NCBI GenBank assembly: GCA_958296045.1
Contig: CATQHT010000003.1
Location: forward strand, 383,246 to 447,245
Direction: 5' to 3'
Source of the DNA: Rhodothermales bacterium
GTDB taxonomy: Bacteria > Bacteroidota > Rhodothermia > Rhodothermales > Bin80
Length of the DNA: 64,000 nt
Of the stretch, positions 34,606 through 44,087 are shown piece after piece (within the stretch, counting starts at the first letter, position 1; the number at the start of each line of letters is the position of its first letter). The notes under the pieces are model-generated. The model worked only from the letters and a program-made list of their open reading frames with translations. It was not told the origin of the DNA and did not search any database. The position numbers and the translations under genes were made by a program.

Positions 34606-35223
34606 CTAGAAAGGCAGTTCATCAAACCCGTCATCTTCGGCCTTGGTGTCGGAAGGCATGCCGCGGCTCTGACATTCGCTGCACAGCATTCCTGTGGCTT
34701 CGGTTTTAACCTTGCCGCATTTGGTACAGCGGATAGCGTCTTCATCAGGATAACCAGGGTCATCATCGTCATCGAACGCGGCACTCCAGTCATCCTCAGC
34801 TGCAGTAGGGGCACCGCTCGCGCCCTTGTTGGAAAAACAGCTGGGACACTTAGCTCCGCGCCACGGAGCCTCCTCTTTGCCGCAGTCCGTGCAAGGGAAG
34901 CTACCCTGGTTCCGGCTCCGTGACTTCTGAAAGCAATCTTTGCAGCGTGCTCCCCGCCAGGGGGCATCGATTTTGCCGCAGTCTGGGCACCTAAAGTGTG
35001 TGGCCTGCCCGGGTCTATCGCTCCTGAAGCAAGAGCTGCACAAGGCCCCTTCCCACGGCGCCTTCATTTCGCCGCAACTGTGGCATTTAAATTCCTGCGA
35101 GGACTTCTTGCCGCCGCGGCCGCCCTTACTGCCGCTGAAGCACGGCCTGCACTTCGCACCGGCCCATGGAACGTCCGTCGATCCACAATCTGGACATGTC
35201 GCGCTTCCCCGTGCCGCAGCCAT
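34606..35223 (-). CDS. Protein with five tandem zinc ribbons and an SSB-like acidic C-terminus
   Basis: 205 residues. Five Cys4 modules of the form C-x2-C-G-x4-P-W-x-G-A-x-C-x2-C-F lie at roughly residues 10, 47, 80, 111 and 166 (CPDCG...CRPCF, CHSCG...CSSCF, CPDCG...CKDCF, CTDCG...CPSCF, CTKCG...CSECQ). They are separated by basic Gly/Ser/Lys linkers; the last follows an acidic linker (AFDDDDDPGYPDED). The protein ends DDGFDELPF, close to the acidic tip of bacterial single-strand-binding protein. It is probably a nucleic-acid-binding cytoplasmic protein of unknown function. It stands alone. Confidence 0.75.
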   Translation of the reverse strand: MAAARGSATCPDCGSTDVPWAGAKCRPCFSGSKGGRGGKKSSQEFKCHSCGEMKAPWEGALCSSCFRSDRPGQATHFRCPDCGKIDAPWRGARCKDCFQKSRSRNQGSFPCTDCGKEEAPWRGAKCPSCFSNKGASGAPTAAEDDWSAAFDDDDDPGYPDEDAIRCTKCGKVKTEATGMLCSECQSRGMPSDTKAEDDGFDELPF

Positions 35224-36196
35224 ACTCGTTAAGCCGTGTCCTTTGTCAATGGTTGTAAACTACAGCTTTCCCGCTAATTCTAGGGCGTGCAGATCGGTCG
35301 CCGCCTGTCCGAAGCCTTTCCCTATTTGCTGGCCGAGCTGCCCCAGCGAATTCCCAGAGGTAGCATAGGCATGGCTCAGCCGCTGGTGTGGCCGACTACA
35401 AACGGATGCGTGCCCGTGATGAACAGCTACTATCCAATGATTATACGACTCAACCCGCTTAATGGTCCATATCCCTACTAATCTATGCTCGCGGCTAATG
35501 GCATTCAGGACTCTTGTCGGATTTCCATTTCTCATTGGCGAGCCTGCTGCGTACACCAGTCAGGTGGATGACGCGACACCCTTGCCGCCAGTGCGGGCGG
35601 CCATCGTAAACTTGCTGACCTCCGGCGACTGGCATGTACAGCAGGGGCCGCATCAGGCTTTCTTAGCGATTCCCGACGAGGAGCGTCACAGGGACATGGC
35701 CGTAGCGCGCAGCGGGCGCCAGTTATCTCGCACACATGGTAAGCATCCCGGATAGTGCATTGAAGTCCACTTAGAGCTTCTCACCCGCCTTGTGGTGCAG
35801 ATGCATGGTCACCTGCATGCGGTTGCGCCAAGGACCGTCAAGGTCACAGAAGCGACTATACCCATCTTTGTCACTCGGGCTGACGATCTCCTGGTTCCGG
35901 GGTCACGTTTGTCCTCCTTTTCCACCTGGAAGGCCGATTTCAGTGCCTTTTCCGCCCGAGCCTCTTGCAAATTGCATTTCTGGCTCCTCCAGCACCGGCA
36001 ATCGGCGCCTAAATGGTACGTACGGGGATTGGAGCAATAGTGACCCCAATGCGATAGACGTACACCAGAATCGTTGACTAACGCGGTGAGGTTGACCTCA
36101 AAAAGACATATTTCGGGCCTTAGCGATGACAATTACGCATACCTATCCCACTACACGTGGCACTACAACCGCAATTTTGTGCGCCGGTGAAGCCAG
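35224..36196. other. Long stretch without a convincing gene
   Basis: Only short overlapping frames occur, none with a domain, signal peptide or consistent codon pattern. The longest (97-107 codons) contradict each other on both strands. It may be decayed coding sequence between the zinc-ribbon gene and the IS5-type remnant. No RNA gene or repeat was recognised. Confidence 0.5.
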
Positions 36197-37248
36197 TTAG
36201 CACACAAGTCGCGTCATTTGGTCGATCGTCAACGCGAGTATGCCGAACCCAAGATGACATAGCACCTTCGCATAACCACGTACGCGAAGATGGCGACCGC
36301 CATATTCGTCCTTGAGACGACCAAAGACTCGCTCGACAGTCGAACGCTCGTTGTAGCGTACGCGCTCTGGCGGTACCCATCCGGCCGCACGCTGCGCCTT
36401 CGCCTCACGCTTTTTCGCCGCCTTACGTGCGCGTGTACGCGGGTTCGCATCAATGATCGGCACATGCCCAAGACTCTCGCTGTGAAGGCGTATCTCCTTC
36501 GCATCATAGGCGCTATCCATCACATCATACAAATTCGTGACCCGCTTCGCAGACTTCGTAGCCAAGGGAATGGCCACCTGACTATCATGCACCGACGCAG
36601 ATGTTACCAGGTAGCTGATTGGTACGTCCCCGTCGGCCACGTCCGCGTGCAGCTTATAGCCGTTCCAGCTGTGCCGGTAACCCTTAGCATTGCGCTTAGC
36701 GCCTCGGTTACACTCCCCGGGCAAATCTTCTTCCATCTCCGGCAGACTCATGTCCAACTGACGTACAAGGCGTCGTTGCTCTTTTGGAGGTGTTTCTCCC
36801 TCACGCGGTTGACCATGCGTGTCTTTGGCCAGCGCGGACTTCTTCGTAGCCGGGCGCTCGCGCGCCTTAATCGCCGTAGAATCACGTGAAAGATGTCCGA
36901 CGATCTCTCCTTCGTAGGACTCGTCGATCAGTGCACGATGCACCTGATCGGGCAGACACGACTGCGCAAACTCCCCGAAAGCGCGTGAAAAGGTCGCCTC
37001 GCTGGGAATCTCGTGTTGATGCGTCCACCCACAGATGCGGCGCAGCTATGGGTCCGAGCGAATCCGTTCGATCAGCGCGCGTGTCGTATCGATGTTGTAA
37101 ACCGCCTTAGCAACAAACGCCCGCGCAAGGCCTTCGAATCATCGCTAATAAAGCGCTCAACGCGAGCGATCTCCAACACGCCCAGCAGCTTCTTCAGCGG
37201 CTCGGTCAGAGGACCGAGCAGTTCCTCCGCAAAGCAGAAGAACATCAT
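36197..37248 (-). pseudogene. IS5-family transposase, broken by a frameshift and a stop
   Basis: The open C-terminal 248 residues carry the DDE core of IS5/DDE_Tnp_1: SRDSTAIKARERP (first Asp), NGYKLHADVADGD, YDVMDSAYDAKEIR (second Asp) and RYNERSTVERVFGRLKDEYG (Glu). The N-terminus begins at ATG 37248 (MMFFCFAEELLGPLTEPLKK). The frame shifts near 37140, and a TAG near 37049 cuts the middle (IERIRSDP, stop, LRRICGWTH). Ends and target duplication could not be identified. It is certainly inactive. Confidence 0.82.
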
Positions 37249-37272
37249 TTGACGACTTATCCAAGAACGCAT

Positions 37273-37311
37273 GTAATATCAAAAAGGGCGGTCGCGCTGT
37301 CTGGCGCGTAT
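37273..37311 (+). mobile_element. Left terminus of the IS110-type element
   Basis: The 39 bp starting GTAATATCAAAAAGGGCGG recur exactly, inverted, at 60280-60318, with unrelated flanks on the left of GTAAT in both places. This fixes the element's outer left boundary at about 37273. The leader to the transposase ATG (37346) is short. Confidence 0.7.
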
Positions 37312-37345
37312 GCGGTTCAGGTTTCACCAAACAAGGAGGCACGTT

Positions 37346-38401
37346 ATGAGGCAGGTAGTCTACTTCGGCTTGGATGCCCATGTCTGCAACAGCGCTCTGG
37401 AGGCGGTGGGGATGGATGGCAAGTTGTTCATGAGCGAGCAGCTCAGGACACGCGATGTGTCGATAGTGAGTCGCATTGTTGCGGTAGATGCTAAGGAAAA
37501 GATCTTGGCCCTGCAGGAGTCCACATTAGCTGCGTGGCTGGCAGGCATGCTGCGTGGTTACGTGGATAAGCTGGTGGTCTGTGATCCACGCCACAATGCG
37601 CTGATTAGCAAGAGTGCGAACAAGGACGACTTAGCGGATGCGTTCCGCTTGGCCCGTCTGCTGGGGATGGGTGAGCTGCGACCGGTCTATCACTCGGATC
37701 ATCAACACCGTGCCACCTTCAAGGCTATCGCGCAGCAATATCTCAAGCTGCGCGATAGCCAACGCAGTCTGAAGACCATCATAAAGGCGAAGTATCGGAG
37801 AGCGGGTGTCTTGCGCGTAGACGGGACAACGGTTTTCAGCGCGGCACACCACAAGAGTTTTTTGGAGCAGCTGCCGAACGCTCCCACTCGTGAGATGGTT
37901 TCGGATGATTATGATGTGCTGGATTCAACGATCGCGGCGCAGCAGAAGGCGCAAGACCGGATGATCCGAGAGGGCAGACGATACCCAGAGATTCAGCAGT
38001 TCATGAAGATGCCCGGAGTGGGACCGATCAGTGCTCATGTCTTTGATGCGTTCATTCAGACGCCGCACCGTTTTGCGACCAAGCAGCGGCTTTGGCGCTA
38101 CTGCAGGCTGGGCATTCGCACACGCAGTTCTGCTGGCAAGCCGTTGGCGTATAAACGCCTGGATCGCGCGGGCAATGGCGAGCTCAAGGCCCTTAGCAAT
38201 CGCGCCTGGATGAATGGCATACGCGGCGGTAAGGACTCGAATGAGGTGAAGCGCTTTTTTGAGGCCTCGCTGGATCGCACGAACAACCGCACACATGCGC
38301 GCCTGAATACGCAGCGCAAGATTCTGGCCGTGCTGTGGACCATCTGGAGAAAAAAGACAGCCTACGACCCCAACCGCACAAGCGGTCTGCTGAGCCATTA
38401 G
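37346..38401 (+). CDS. IS110-family transposase (DEDD)
   Basis: 351 residues from ATG 37346, which has a strong AAGGAGG 6 bases upstream; the frame from 37310 is leader. The N-terminal DEDD domain shows VVYFGLDAHVCNSALEAVGM (Asp), VVCDPRHNALISKSANKDDL ADAFRLARLL. A helical middle follows, and the C-terminal Transposase_20 domain shows MKMPGVGPISAHVFDAF with a Ser-rich active region near residue 265. The ORF is intact. IS110 elements insert by a bridge-RNA-guided, RuvC-like mechanism without target duplication. Confidence 0.9.
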   Translation: MRQVVYFGLDAHVCNSALEAVGMDGKLFMSEQLRTRDVSIVSRIVAVDAKEKILALQESTLAAWLAGMLRGYVDKLVVCDPRHNALISKSANKDDLADAFRLARLLGMGELRPVYHSDHQHRATFKAIAQQYLKLRDSQRSLKTIIKAKYRRAGVLRVDGTTVFSAAHHKSFLEQLPNAPTREMVSDDYDVLDSTIAAQQKAQDRMIREGRRYPEIQQFMKMPGVGPISAHVFDAFIQTPHRFATKQRLWRYCRLGIRTRSSAGKPLAYKRLDRAGNGELKALSNRAWMNGIRGGKDSNEVKRFFEASLDRTNNRTHARLNTQRKILAVLWTIWRKKTAYDPNRTSGLLSH

Positions 38402-39224
38402 CAGCAGCGAAGGCCTTGTGCATGGCAGCCACGACAGGCGGATACGGGTAGCCGGGAAATGCTCCACACCGAGTATAAATGCCGTACGGTAAGTTCGAAA
38501 CACAGCGTAGCACCCCGGCCTCCATGCCCCACATGACAATAGATCCCATTAGTGGGAATCTCATAAACGAGCCTGGCAATCGAAAAGCCCTGCCAACCGT
38601 CATGCACATCCGATACGCCGCTGGCTACCAGCCCATGCACTGACCCCTCGCCTACGCACGGCTCCACTGCAGCTGCGGTGCTGACCGGGAGTCACGCGCG
38701 ACCTGAAAAATCTCGCCCATTTTTCAGGATGGGGGACCTATGGGCTTGACTTTCTTTTTGAAACGAGCCGCGCTGCTCCAGTGGACATGGCTGCCCCGTT
38801 ATGTTAGGGATTGTCTTCGCCCAACACCGCGCCCTCGCTCAACGCCACATTGCTCGGATGACACCAAGCCCCTCGCGCACGTTCGCGGACTTTTTTCTGG
38901 ACGACTCCGTCCGGTTTGCGCATAATGCTCCGCGCTCCAGACGCAACGCGTATTTTACTGCGCGACACCAATCGAGTTGCATCGTTGCTTCGTGATTCCG
39001 TGACTACCCAACATTCGCGATCAGGCCCGCTCCCCCACAAGGTATACCCTAACGGGCGCTTACTATTACGATACCCACGACGGAGGCGCCACCGCTTCTC
39101 CCGCGCCTGCGGAGGGAGTACTTGCCGTTTTTCAGGTTTTTACAAGGTGCTCATACAATTACCGGGAGCACCTTCCTGCTGCGCCTCGGGTTGGCATGGA
39201 TCGCGATCCGCCTTGTTGCTGCCC
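38402..39224. other. Non-coding stretch downstream of the IS110 transposase
   Basis: No plausible gene. The first few hundred bases probably belong to the right end of the IS110-type element. In the IS1111 branch this side can encode the guide (bridge) RNA, but I cannot fold it by eye. A clear hairpin is listed separately. The right boundary of the element was not found. The rest, up to the LRR gene stop, shows nothing recognisable. Confidence 0.45.
38702..38728. terminator. Perfect hairpin CCTGAAAAAT / ATTTTTCAGG
   Basis: A 10-bp perfect inverted repeat with a 7-base loop (ctcgccc). No U-tract follows directly, though a run of T occurs at ~38753. It could be a terminator, a structured part of the IS110 right end, or a protein-binding palindrome. 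Confidence 0.4.
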
Positions 39225-42200
39225 CTAATGGACCACCAGCAAGCGGCCGCGTAGGACTTGGGTTTCGTCAATAGCCTCAAGCAGAACTCGAAAGAAGTAC
39301 ACGCCCGGCGATAATCCGTGTGCATCAATGGGGATCATTTGCCGACCCAGCGACAGGTCCAGAGCCGGCGTAGCCACGACCTGCCGCCCAATTGCATCCA
39401 ACAGCTCGACGCGGGATCGGGCTGGTTTCTGAAGTTCAATTACAATCGATGTGGCCGACCGGAATGGGTTCGGATAACTACCCAAGAGTGAGAATGCGGT
39501 GCTAGCTGCGGGTTCGGGTGTCTCAATTGCTACGGCTGTGCAGTTCGGGCCAATGACATCTGCAATGCTGGCCAGCCACTGCTGAAAGACGTCATCGAGC
39601 GGTGCACACAAGGTTTGGCCCAGCCCACCGAAAAACCAAAAGATCGTCAGATCGTCCAATGCAGTCAAGGCCGATGGGACAGTACCGGTCAGCTGATTCT
39701 CATGAAGCGACAAGTGACGCAGCCTTGTAAGGTTGCCCAATTCTGGTGGCATAGTTCCTGTCAGCCCGTTTTGCCCCAAACGCAGGACCTCCAGCATGTT
39801 CAATTGGCCTAGCTGGGGTGGAATCGGTCCGTCAAGCGCATTCTGCTGCAGATTCAAAGACCTCAGGTGTGTCAGATCTGCTAATTTCACCGGGATTTCG
39901 CCTCTGAGATTGTTGTCGCCCAAACTCAGCACTTCCAGTTGACTCAGACCGCTAAGGCAGTCTGGTATGGTACCGGCCAATTTATTGCCGCGTACACTGA
40001 AATCAGTCAATCGGTCAAGCGAGCAAAGCGCATCGGGAATCGTACCAGTCAGGTTGTTCTGGTACAGGAATAGCTCTGTCAGACCGCGCAACGAGCCAAG
40101 TGTCTCGGGAATATTACCTTCCAGGCTGTTCTGGCTCAGACTCAATACAGTCAAATGTGTCAGGTTGCCGAGCTGCGCCGGGATGTTTCCAGACAAATCA
40201 TTGTCGTAGAGAATCAGTCTCGTCAATGCCGTGAGCTCGCCGAGCTCTGCTGGTATGGATCCGGTCAGAAGGTTCTGGCTGACACTAAATTCGGTGAGCG
40301 CTCTCAAATTCGCAAGTTCAGACGGTATTGTACCCGTGAGCTGATTGTCGAAAAGGTACAGCCGCAGAAGCTTGGGCAACAATCCCAGCTCTACAGGGAT
40401 AGGGCCGCTCAGGGAGTTTTCTTCGAGTCGCAAAAACTCAAGCTTGGCGAGTTCGCTAACTTCCGACGGAATAGAACCGGTCAGATAGTTGTTGGACAGG
40501 TTCAGCGCAGTAAGTCGGGTCAGCCGGCCAATTTCGGGCGGGATCACGCCCTCGAGAGCATTATTGTTAAGCAGCAACTCCATGAGCTGAGTCGCATTCC
40601 CGAGGGATGGCGGTAAAGCGCCGCTCAAGTTGTTCCAGCTCAGGTTGAGCCTGGTCAGCGCTGGCAAATTGCCTATTTCGGGCGGAATCGCCCCCGTCAG
40701 GTTGTTGCGGTAGGCAACCAGTTCCGAAAGAGTCGTCAGGTTGCCTAAGGAGGCTGGCAGCGACCCTTCCAGACGGTTCTGCTGAAGACTGATTGTCGTA
40801 AGCTGCGCGAGGCTGCCAATCTCAACAGGTATTAATCCAGACAACTCGTTGTGATTCAATTGCAATTCGGTCAGCGCTGCAAGATTGCCTATGCCGACCG
40901 GTATCTCACCGGACAGTTGATTACGGCTCAGCAGGAGAATCGTCAGTTCAGCCAGGTTGCCGATTTCCGGTGGAATTGTGCCCGTCAGCGTGTTAGAGTA
41001 CAGGCTCAACTCCTGTAGTGCCGTGAGCTTGCCGAAATCGGGCGGAATCGAACCGTTGAGTTGGTTGTCCGAGAGGTTCAATTCCGTTACCCGTCCCTGG
41101 GAAACGGTTACACCGTGCCATCCCGAGATATCTCCTTCGGTAATCGGGAATGGAAGCGTATCAGCGGACCATCCAGAGTTATTATGCCAGTATTCGCCGC
41201 CGGTGGACCTGAACAAGGCCACAAGAGCTTCCCAGTCTCCATAAAGCAGGCTGTCTGGATCCATTCCGGGCGGGTTACAATTTGGACCCATAACATCTGG
41301 AATCTGGGACAACCATTGCTGAAAAGTGACGTCCAGAGGTGCGCACACATGCTGACCTGCACTGCCGTGGAACCAAAACGTACTCAGTCTCTGCACTGAG
41401 GTCAGACTTGTCGGAAGTGTCCCCGTCAACTGATTCTGATGAAGCGAGAGTATCTCCAGGTCCGATAGACTTCCCAATTCGGACGGTACTGTTCCGGTCA
41501 ACTGGTTGAAACCCAGCCGTAATGCGGAGAGTCCTGACATATTGCCCAACTGCGGTGGAATTGCGCCCGTTAGATTGTTTTGTTGTAACCGCAGCGAGGT
41601 CAGCTGCGTGAGGTTTCCCAACTGGGAAGGGATGATTCCGTCCAAAGCATTGTCGCCAAGATTGAGTACGGTCAAATTACTCAGACCACCAATACAGTTC
41701 GGAATATGACCGATTATTCCGTTATGACGCAGCGTTAGACCCGTCAGCTGGCTTAATGAACATAGCGTTGTAGGAATCGAGCCGAACAACTGATTCCGAC
41801 TGAGATTGACTTCTGTGAGAGCAGTTAAGTGACCCAACTGCGACGGAAGTGCGCCGTTAAGCTGGTTATTCTGGGCGTACAGCTGCTGTAGTGCAGTCAG
41901 ATTGCCAAGGGATGCAGGAAGTGGTCCGGTGAGTGCATTCTCCTGAAGGGCCAAAGCTGTGAGCTGCTGTAGGTTTCCGACCTCACCTGGAATGCCTCCA
42001 GAGAGTTGATTGTGATTCAACCGCAATTCGGTCAATAGCGACAGATTGCCAATGGCGGACGGAATGGACCCTCCAAGCTGGTTACGGCTGAGCCTTAGCC
42101 CATTTAGGTTAACGAGGTTGCCAACCTCCGGCGGGATGGAACCGGTCAGCGCGTTGGTGTAGAGGCTAAGCTCTCGCAGGCTGGTCATCAGTCCGATTTC

Positions 42201-42554
42201 GGCTGGAATTTGACCTGTAAGATTGTTATTGGACAGTTTGAAGATGGTCACTCCCGTAAGGTTGGCTATTTCCTCTGGGAGCGATCCGCTGAGGTTGTTC
42301 CCGTCCAGACTGATCTGAGTCACCCTGCCGCTGAATGTGGTCACCCCGAACCAGTCTTCCAGATCACTTTCTTCAATTGGAAAAGGTAAAGTTGTTGTGT
42401 CCCAACCAGAGTTATTGTTCCAGTTGTCCCCGTCCAACGCTTTATACAACTCGACCAGTGCCTCCCAGTCCGCGTAGAGAAGCTGGTCAGGTGTTTGGGC
42501 CCTGAGCGGGCCAGACACGAGTACAGCCAAGAGGGGAAGAGCAAGCAATTTCAT
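39225..42554 (-). CDS. Secreted leucine-rich-repeat protein with T9SS C-terminal sorting domain
   Basis: 1109 residues. A signal peptide (MKLLALPLLAVLVSGPLRAQ) is followed by two similar modules. Each opens with a cap like DWEALVALFRSTGGEYWHNN SGW and continues with many 24-residue plant-type LRRs (L-x2-L-x-L-x2-N-x-L-x-G-x-I-P). A short Cys-containing hinge (CAPLDVTFQQWL) ends each module. The last ~85 residues (LLGSYPNPFRSATSIVIELQ ... GLSPGVYFFRVLLEA) are a type A sorting domain of type IX secretion. It is inferred to be displayed or released outside the cell for binding or adhesion. It is a single-gene transcript. Confidence 0.92.
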   Translation of the reverse strand: MKLLALPLLAVLVSGPLRAQTPDQLLYADWEALVELYKALDGDNWNNNSGWDTTTLPFPIEESDLEDWFGVTTFSGRVTQISLDGNNLSGSLPEEIANLTGVTIFKLSNNNLTGQIPAEIGLMTSLRELSLYTNALTGSIPPEVGNLVNLNGLRLSRNQLGGSIPSAIGNLSLLTELRLNHNQLSGGIPGEVGNLQQLTALALQENALTGPLPASLGNLTALQQLYAQNNQLNGALPSQLGHLTALTEVNLSRNQLFGSIPTTLCSLSQLTGLTLRHNGIIGHIPNCIGGLSNLTVLNLGDNALDGIIPSQLGNLTQLTSLRLQQNNLTGAIPPQLGNMSGLSALRLGFNQLTGTVPSELGSLSDLEILSLHQNQLTGTLPTSLTSVQRLSTFWFHGSAGQHVCAPLDVTFQQWLSQIPDVMGPNCNPPGMDPDSLLYGDWEALVALFRSTGGEYWHNNSGWSADTLPFPITEGDISGWHGVTVSQGRVTELNLSDNQLNGSIPPDFGKLTALQELSLYSNTLTGTIPPEIGNLAELTILLLSRNQLSGEIPVGIGNLAALTELQLNHNELSGLIPVEIGSLAQLTTISLQQNRLEGSLPASLGNLTTLSELVAYRNNLTGAIPPEIGNLPALTRLNLSWNNLSGALPPSLGNATQLMELLLNNNALEGVIPPEIGRLTRLTALNLSNNYLTGSIPSEVSELAKLEFLRLEENSLSGPIPVELGLLPKLLRLYLFDNQLTGTIPSELANLRALTEFSVSQNLLTGSIPAELGELTALTRLILYDNDLSGNIPAQLGNLTHLTVLSLSQNSLEGNIPETLGSLRGLTELFLYQNNLTGTIPDALCSLDRLTDFSVRGNKLAGTIPDCLSGLSQLEVLSLGDNNLRGEIPVKLADLTHLRSLNLQQNALDGPIPPQLGQLNMLEVLRLGQNGLTGTMPPELGNLTRLRHLSLHENQLTGTVPSALTALDDLTIFWFFGGLGQTLCAPLDDVFQQWLASIADVIGPNCTAVAIETPEPAASTAFSLLGSYPNPFRSATSIVIELQKPARSRVELLDAIGRQVVATPALDLSLGRQMIPIDAHGLSPGVYFFRVLLEAIDETQVLRGRLLVVH

Positions 42555-42889
42555 GGCACTATAGGCAACAGGGTTAAGTGTATTCTCAAGGTAATCAATC
42601 CTCGCCCATCAAACAACCGCCCATTTAACATTGAGCCCACTTTATTCATTCGCGGGAGGTCGTGAGCGGCCGTTGGGGAAAGATGGCTGGGAGGCAGGTG
42701 TATGACCCGTTGATGGGGGCCTAGTCGTGGCACGAGAGAGCGCTTTCGGGGTTTGCGGCGTGCTCAAGGTGTCTTGTTGCCGTTCAGCGGGACGTTTTAA
42801 TGTCGCGCGGGCGTAGCTTAGCGCTGAGCTCTGGTTGGTCGCCCTTGGGAAGGGGCGTTAACGTGGTCAGGAAGCCGGGCGGTTGCGTC
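42555..42889. other. Intergenic, nothing recognised
   Basis: Upstream region of the LRR gene; its promoter should lie here on the minus strand. No conserved motif or repeat could be identified. Confidence 0.4.
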
Positions 42890-43504
42890 TCAGCACCGTC
42901 TGGGCAGACTCCACCAGCGCAGCTTCCAGGTATTTTCCCAGAAGGTCTCCCACGGCGCCCTTGCAGACTCGGCCAGATAGAAGATCAGCTGCCGTGCATG
43001 TCTAGCTAGGCGTCCCCCTACCTTGAGCACGTTTTCCCTGGATCTGCGCACATGCATGAGCGGCGGGTATATGGGCGCAGGCTTCTTCTGCTTACCGTCC
43101 TTCTCGGAGTCTCCTTCGGCGGTTCCGTTGCTGCTTGGCTCTGTCAGCGCGCTAAGGTCTGTTGATGGAGGTTCTGCGGCGGTCGGTAGTCCTAAGGGCC
43201 AATTTCTGGGAGCACAGTATTCCGGGTCGATCATGTAGCAGCGCCCGATGTTGATCAGCTGATAGACCATCATATTCACTAGCCTGAATTTCCACGGCGG
43301 TGTGTTTATGTGAATGTCAGCGGCAAGCCACGATGTGGCGCACCGCAGCTGCAGTTCTTCGGTTATGGGGCGTGAAGGCTGGTAGTACGAATTCTGTGTC
43401 GGCGGCTGCTTCGTAGTGAGGTCAAGCGAGGGAGCGCTCGGAGACCTGGGATAGTTGATAATCATTGAGGCCGCCGCTGGTATATGTAGATTGCTGTGCT
43501 CCAC
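42890..43504 (-). pseudogene. Possible transposase C-terminal remnant
   Basis: 204 codons open from a GTG. No family is certain. Two stretches look like the tail of a DDE transposase: TSWLAADIHINTPPWKFRLV NMMVYQLINIG and VLKVGGRLARHARQLIFYLA ES, the latter resembling IS1380-type C-termini. The part between is low-complexity (Pro/Ser/Lys). Lacking a catalytic core, it would be a fragment. It may equally be a spurious frame. Confidence 0.3.
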
Positions 43505-44087
43505 TCATGGTTGCGCGCGCGAACGCAGTCTTAGCTTAGTGCTTGTCGGACCATAGGGTCATGCAGGCTTCTGAAGATCCGAAGCAGGTTCGGGGGCTGG
43601 GTAAGGGATCGATGTGGACGCTGGTCCGAGCAGTTTCAGAGGTTGCAAGCGCACAATTCAGCTATCCCACCTTATTCACCAATGGCATTCGTGACCGGGC
43701 GGCGGGATTGCACTATATCTAACTAGGTTTGAGCGGTCGCTGCCGGACTGGGGCCGTAATGTAGGTAACCATTAGCAGTATGTTACGCTGTTCGTCGCGG
43801 ATGTGATTGCGAAGCAGGCACTGCCCGCTCAGGCTGGGTCAATAGCGTGCACATATGCGTGTTTCTGGGCTTATAGAAAATATTGGAGTGCCTTCTTGGG
43901 CACGATTACGTGCAGTTATCTGCTTACCGATCGTTTAAGCGGCGATCCTGGCCCGGTGCAGCACCCAAGAATGTCCAAGAAGCTGCCGGTTTCGCGTCAA
44001 GTCAACCGCACCAGCACTCTCCTTCGCTGGCAATGCCGCCAAGGGGGTTGGGGTCGTCGGAGGTGGCCCAAAATGGGGACAACTTGT
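43505..44087. other. Intergenic between remnant and iolA, nothing recognised
   Basis: No supported ORF. The terminator of the inositol operon should lie just left of 44088. Frames to the right of 43803 on the plus strand are antisense to iolA. Confidence 0.4.

Noticed and set aside
35462..35755. 97-codon plus-strand frame in the gene-poor gap
   Set aside because: No domain, signal or ribosome site, and an equally long conflicting frame exists on the other strand.
40155..40616. 153-codon plus-strand frame in the LRR gene
   Set aside because: Antisense to the repeats; it stays open only because of the repetitive codon pattern.
42805..42880. tRNA-like text (GGGCGTAGCTTAGCGC)
   Set aside because: No T-arm GTTCGANTC-type loop or acceptor pairing follows at the right distance.
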